DNA from: Pseudomonadota bacterium
GTDB taxonomy: Bacteria > Pseudomonadota > Alphaproteobacteria > Reyranellales > Reyranellaceae
Assembly (NCBI GenBank): GCA_023386865.1
Contig: JAEWIV010000102.1
Location: 1-8,845, forward strand
Length of the DNA stretch: 8,845 nucleotides
Direction: 5' to 3'
The position numbers were made by a program, and so were the translations under genes. Position 1 is the first letter of the stretch, and each line of letters starts with the position of its first letter. Positions 6,069 to 8,845 of the stretch are shown here, piece after piece. Under the pieces are notes generated by a model. The model saw only the letters and a program-made list of their open reading frames with translations, did no database searches and was not told the DNA's origin.

Positions 6069-7253
6069 TCAAGTCGGCGCGTCCCGGGCGACCGCAGCCG
6101 CATCGTGCTGGTAAAGCCAGCCGATGTTGGCGATGGAGCGGTCGCCCGAGGCGGCCATCGCCTCGTCGCGCTTCCGCTGGTCAGCGCCATCGTGAAGATG
6201 GAAGCGCGTTCTATTGGCGGCACTCGCTTCTTGCAATTTCGTCGCGCGCGGCTTGCGAAGCTCTTCGTAGCGGTCGAGCGCGTCTGAAAGATCGGCGGAC
6301 CTCCCCGTCAGCACCGAAGCCAGAGTCGCCCCGTCCTCGATCGATTGCGCCGCGCCTTGCGCCATGAAAGGCAGCATCGAATGGCAGGCGTCGCCGAGGA
6401 GAGTGACCGGTCCATCGCTCCACCGCGCCAAGGGCAGGCGATCGTGCAGTGCCCAGACGAACGTCTCGGGAAACGCCGAGATCAAGCCACGCACCGTGGC
6501 ATGCCAGCCTTCATAGCGCACCAGCGTCTGCGCGACGTCGCCCTTGGTCGTCCACGATTCGTCGGTCCAGGCCCCGTGCTCGGTCACACACACGACGTTC
6601 ATGAACCGACCCGACGCGACCCAGTAGTGGACGACATGACCGTCCGGCCCCATCCAGTTGTGCGCGGCAACCTCGATGCCGAGGTGCCCTATGCGCTCGG
6701 CCGGCACGAGGCCGCGCCAGGCGACGCAGCCGGTGAAGCGCGGCTTCTCGGGCCCGAAGAGGAGATGGCGGACGCGGCTGTGGATGCCATCGGCACCGAC
6801 GACGAGGTCGGCCTCGATCGACGCGCCGTTCTCGAAACGCGCGACGGCTCGCTCGCCCTTTTGCGTCAGGTCGACCAGCTTGTAGCCGACATGCAGTCGT
6901 TCGGCCGGGACGGAATTGCCGAGAAGCTCCGCGAGGTCGCCGCGATGGAAGTGGTAGTACGGTGCCCCGAATGCCGCCTCCATCTCCGGCCCCAGCGGCG
7001 CCCGCTGCAAGGTGCGGCCGTCGTCCCAGCGCCGCTGGTTGACGGCGGCCGGCCGCACGCCGACGCGATCCATCGCGCCCTTCAGGCCGAGCCGCACCAG
7101 CAGGCGCGAGGCGTTGGGGCTGATCTGGATGCCGGCACCGATCTCGCCGATGCGCGGCGACTGCTCGTAGACATGAACGTCGAACCCCGCCTTCAACAGA
7201 TGAAGCGCGGCGGACAGTCCGCCGATGCCGCCGCCGATGACCGCGATCTTCAT
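6069..7253 (-). CDS. FAD-dependent monooxygenase (salicylate hydroxylase-like)
   Basis: Single-component class A flavin hydroxylase, cytosolic, probably NAD(P)H-dependent and acting on an aromatic or heteroaromatic ring. Seen: 394 aa from MKIAVIGGGIGGLSAALHLL, the Rossmann GxGxxG with Glu30 (VYEQ) at the end of the second strand for FAD ribose. Next come GEIGAGIQISPNASR (36-50), HRGDL (103-107), the second FAD motif VVGADGIHSRVR (151-162) with Asp155, AWRGLVP, and the third motif VTLLGDACHSMLPFMAQGAA (283-302) with Asp288. C-terminal NIGWLYQHDA resembles salicylate/6-hydroxynicotinate hydroxylases. Start: the MKIAV methionine at 7253 fits the family N-terminus. An ATG at 7268 would add five residues (MECRD), and longer extensions overlap the upstream gene. 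The upstream monooxygenase stop is 22 nt away, so the two are probably one transcript. The exact substrate cannot be read. Confidence 0.92.
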   Translation of the reverse strand: MKIAVIGGGIGGLSAALHLLKAGFDVHVYEQSPRIGEIGAGIQISPNASRLLVRLGLKGAMDRVGVRPAAVNQRRWDDGRTLQRAPLGPEMEAAFGAPYYHFHRGDLAELLGNSVPAERLHVGYKLVDLTQKGERAVARFENGASIEADLVVGADGIHSRVRHLLFGPEKPRFTGCVAWRGLVPAERIGHLGIEVAAHNWMGPDGHVVHYWVASGRFMNVVCVTEHGAWTDESWTTKGDVAQTLVRYEGWHATVRGLISAFPETFVWALHDRLPLARWSDGPVTLLGDACHSMLPFMAQGAAQSIEDGATLASVLTGRSADLSDALDRYEELRKPRATKLQEASAANRTRFHLHDGADQRKRDEAMAASGDRSIANIGWLYQHDAAAVARDAPT

Positions 7254-7275
7254 GTCCCGGCACTCCATTGCAACG

Positions 7276-8823
7276 TCAATTCGTCGGCAACACGCGCGCC
7301 CACACGGCGCGGCCATCGACGCAGGCATTGCCGCGCCAGGCCACGTGCGTGTCGGGCCGCACCAGCACGAGTCTTGCCTCATAGATCGGCGCCACGGGAT
7401 CGTCGACCATCACGATGTCGAGCGGCGCCGGCGCGGCGTCGACCAGAGATGACGGATCGGCGTCGCCGAAGACCAGCAACGTGAACCATGGGCCGAGTCG
7501 ATCGTAGAGAGCGCTGCCGTCGCTGAGGAAGGTGCTGGGCAGTCGCGCGCCCGGCGCGGTGGTCGGCTCGTATTTCACGGGATCGGGCTCGACGCCGTCA
7601 TAGCGGTAGCCGAATTCCACGCCCCAGCTCTCGTTCTCGGCATTGCCCAACGCTGCGATCTCGCGCGCCAGGACCTCCGGATCGGAAATCCGCTCGTAGA
7701 GCTCGCCGATCTTGATGCGCACGCCCGTGTGCCGTTCCGACGCCAGGCGATTGCGGTAGCCGACGGGACGGCGCTCGGCTTCGTAGGAGGGAAGCAGCCC
7801 GGGACCGGCGAAGCCTTTCAAGGTCGCGGCGAGCTTCCAGCCGAGATCGACGGCGTCGCCGATGCCGGTGTTCATGCCGTAGCCGCCGGTCGGGATGTAT
7901 TGATGCGCGGAGTCGCCCGCCAGGAAGACACGGCCGCCCTGGTAGCGCTCGGCCAGCAGGAGATGCGTGAACCAGGGATTGGCGACCAGGATCTCGCGCG
8001 CGAACGGCCGGCCCACCCACGTCTCGAGTACCTGATCGGGATCGAGGTTGGGCACATCGACGCCGGGCGGCGGGCGCGTCTGCAGGGTCCAGGTGTCCTT
8101 GTCGTCCTGCGCGATCAGGGTGCCGCGCGCGGTCTGGTAGTGCCAGGCGATGCCGAAGGCCTGCAGGATGTCGCGGGCGTCGGAGCGGAAATGGATCATG
8201 TAGCGATGGGCCACGGCGGCGCGGCCCTCCAGGCCGATGCCGAGCTTGTCGCGCACGATGCTGGAGCCGCCGTCGCAGCCGGCCAGGAAGTCGCAGCGCA
8301 CTTGTTCCGTGGCGCCGGTCTCGACGCTGCGCAGGGTCGCCGTCACGCCGTCGGCGTCCTGCTCGAAATCCTCGAAGGCCACGCCCCAGCGCGCATCGAC
8401 CAGCGGGTCGTGCAGGATGGCGGCCTGCAGCACCGGCTCGATCATCACCTGGCTGACGCGCATGGCGGGTTCGCGCGGTTGGGTGCCGTCGTTCCTGGCC
8501 AGGATCTCGGCACGCTTCTCGACGACGCTGGGATAGCGGAAACGATGCAGCTCCCGGCCGCCCTTCTCCTTGGCAAGGGACGTGATCCACGAGACGTCGA
8601 AGTTGTTCTCCTCGGGCACCGCCACGGCGCGCAGCTTGTCGACCAGGCCCAGCCGGCGGAACAGCTCCATCGAGCGGCCGTTGGTGATGTCCATCTTGGG
8701 GTGCCGCGTGGTCGAGGCGTTGCGCTCGACCAGCAGGCAGCGGATGCCGAACGAGGCGAGCGTGCGCGCCAAGGTCATCCCGACCGGCCCGCCGCCGGCG
8801 ATCAGGACAGGCGTCTTCGTCAC
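7276..8823 (-). CDS. FAD-dependent aromatic monooxygenase (MhpA/PheA-like, with C-terminal thioredoxin-fold domain)
   Basis: Seen: 515 aa. MTKTPVLIAGGGPVGMTLARTL gives the Rossmann GxGxxG (10-15), with Glu33 in LLVERNAS. The DG motif AGCDGGSSIVRDKLGI is at 181-196 (Asp184). The GD motif RVFLAGDSAHQYIPTGGYGMNTGIGDAVDLGWKLA spans 298-332 (Asp304). A C-terminal region of about 90 residues from position 420 has LVLVRPDTHVAWRG (485-498), the pattern of the thioredoxin-like domain of phenol and 3-(3-hydroxyphenyl)propionate hydroxylases. Role: NAD(P)H- and O2-dependent ring hydroxylation of a phenol-like compound; the substrate is not determinable. The start is GTG at 8823, giving the canonical N-terminus. 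GGAGG lies about 12 nt upstream, a somewhat long spacing. No in-frame stop occurs before the window edge, so an earlier start is possible but unlikely. It is first of the two-gene minus-strand set. Confidence 0.92.
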   Translation of the reverse strand: MTKTPVLIAGGGPVGMTLARTLASFGIRCLLVERNASTTRHPKMDITNGRSMELFRRLGLVDKLRAVAVPEENNFDVSWITSLAKEKGGRELHRFRYPSVVEKRAEILARNDGTQPREPAMRVSQVMIEPVLQAAILHDPLVDARWGVAFEDFEQDADGVTATLRSVETGATEQVRCDFLAGCDGGSSIVRDKLGIGLEGRAAVAHRYMIHFRSDARDILQAFGIAWHYQTARGTLIAQDDKDTWTLQTRPPPGVDVPNLDPDQVLETWVGRPFAREILVANPWFTHLLLAERYQGGRVFLAGDSAHQYIPTGGYGMNTGIGDAVDLGWKLAATLKGFAGPGLLPSYEAERRPVGYRNRLASERHTGVRIKIGELYERISDPEVLAREIAALGNAENESWGVEFGYRYDGVEPDPVKYEPTTAPGARLPSTFLSDGSALYDRLGPWFTLLVFGDADPSSLVDAAPAPLDIVMVDDPVAPIYEARLVLVRPDTHVAWRGNACVDGRAVWARVLPTN

Positions 8824-8845
8824 GCGGACCGCGGGCCTCCAGGCC

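Noticed and set aside
6069..7382. Longer version of the salicylate-hydroxylase-like gene starting at 7382
   Set aside because: The added residues overlap the end of the upstream monooxygenase and precede a canonical Rossmann N-terminus; 7253 (or at most 7268) is the natural start.
6345..7484. 379-codon plus-strand open frame opposite the monooxygenases
   Set aside because: Antisense shadow rich in Arg, Asp and Ala, with no ribosome-binding site or recognisable domain.
1..8845. A novel defence, mobile or CRISPR-type system
   Set aside because: No nuclease, helicase, reverse transcriptase, toxin-antitoxin pair, integrase, direct-repeat array or tRNA attachment site was seen; the genes belong mostly to familiar metabolic families.

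Overview
The window is a GC-rich chromosomal segment that reads as an alphaproteobacterium. The basis is strong G/C third-position bias, dapA followed closely by smpB, an orphan TRAP-type binding protein, and two repeat styles I associate with alphaproteobacterial genomes. The genus cannot be fixed from sequence alone; a Reyranella- or Rhizobiales-like lineage is an inference. Coding is dense, and no tRNA, rRNA, CRISPR array, transposase or phage gene is visible.

Region 1 (1-2856) is a housekeeping block. A partial exported-protein gene leaves the window on the minus strand. It is divergent from dapA (lysine and cell-wall precursor synthesis), which is preceded by a plausible sigma70-type promoter. 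A 93-bp gap with a 14-bp perfect inverted repeat separates dapA from smpB (trans-translation, TTG start). An acyl-CoA dehydrogenase gene follows smpB by 20 bp.

Region 2 (2857-4204) holds one gene for a periplasmic TRAP-type substrate-binding protein (GTG start, signal peptide) with no membrane subunits beside it. A compact element of about 128 bp with five consecutive or nested hairpins follows, filling the gap between two convergent genes.

Region 3 (4205-6067) has a 97-aa protein of unknown function on the minus strand. It is divergent from a medium-chain reductase that resembles the enoyl-reductase/quinone-reductase branch, followed by a 74-aa glycine-zipper lipoprotein.

Region 4 (6069-8823) is a minus-strand pair of FAD-dependent aromatic-type monooxygenases from two different subfamilies, 22 bp apart and probably cotranscribed. 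They converge on the lipoprotein gene with one base between the stop codons.

The content is mostly ordinary. The points that merit a second look are the hairpin element, the inverted repeat just upstream of the smpB ribosome-binding site, the reductase with an N-domain insertion, the paired monooxygenases, and the small unknown protein.
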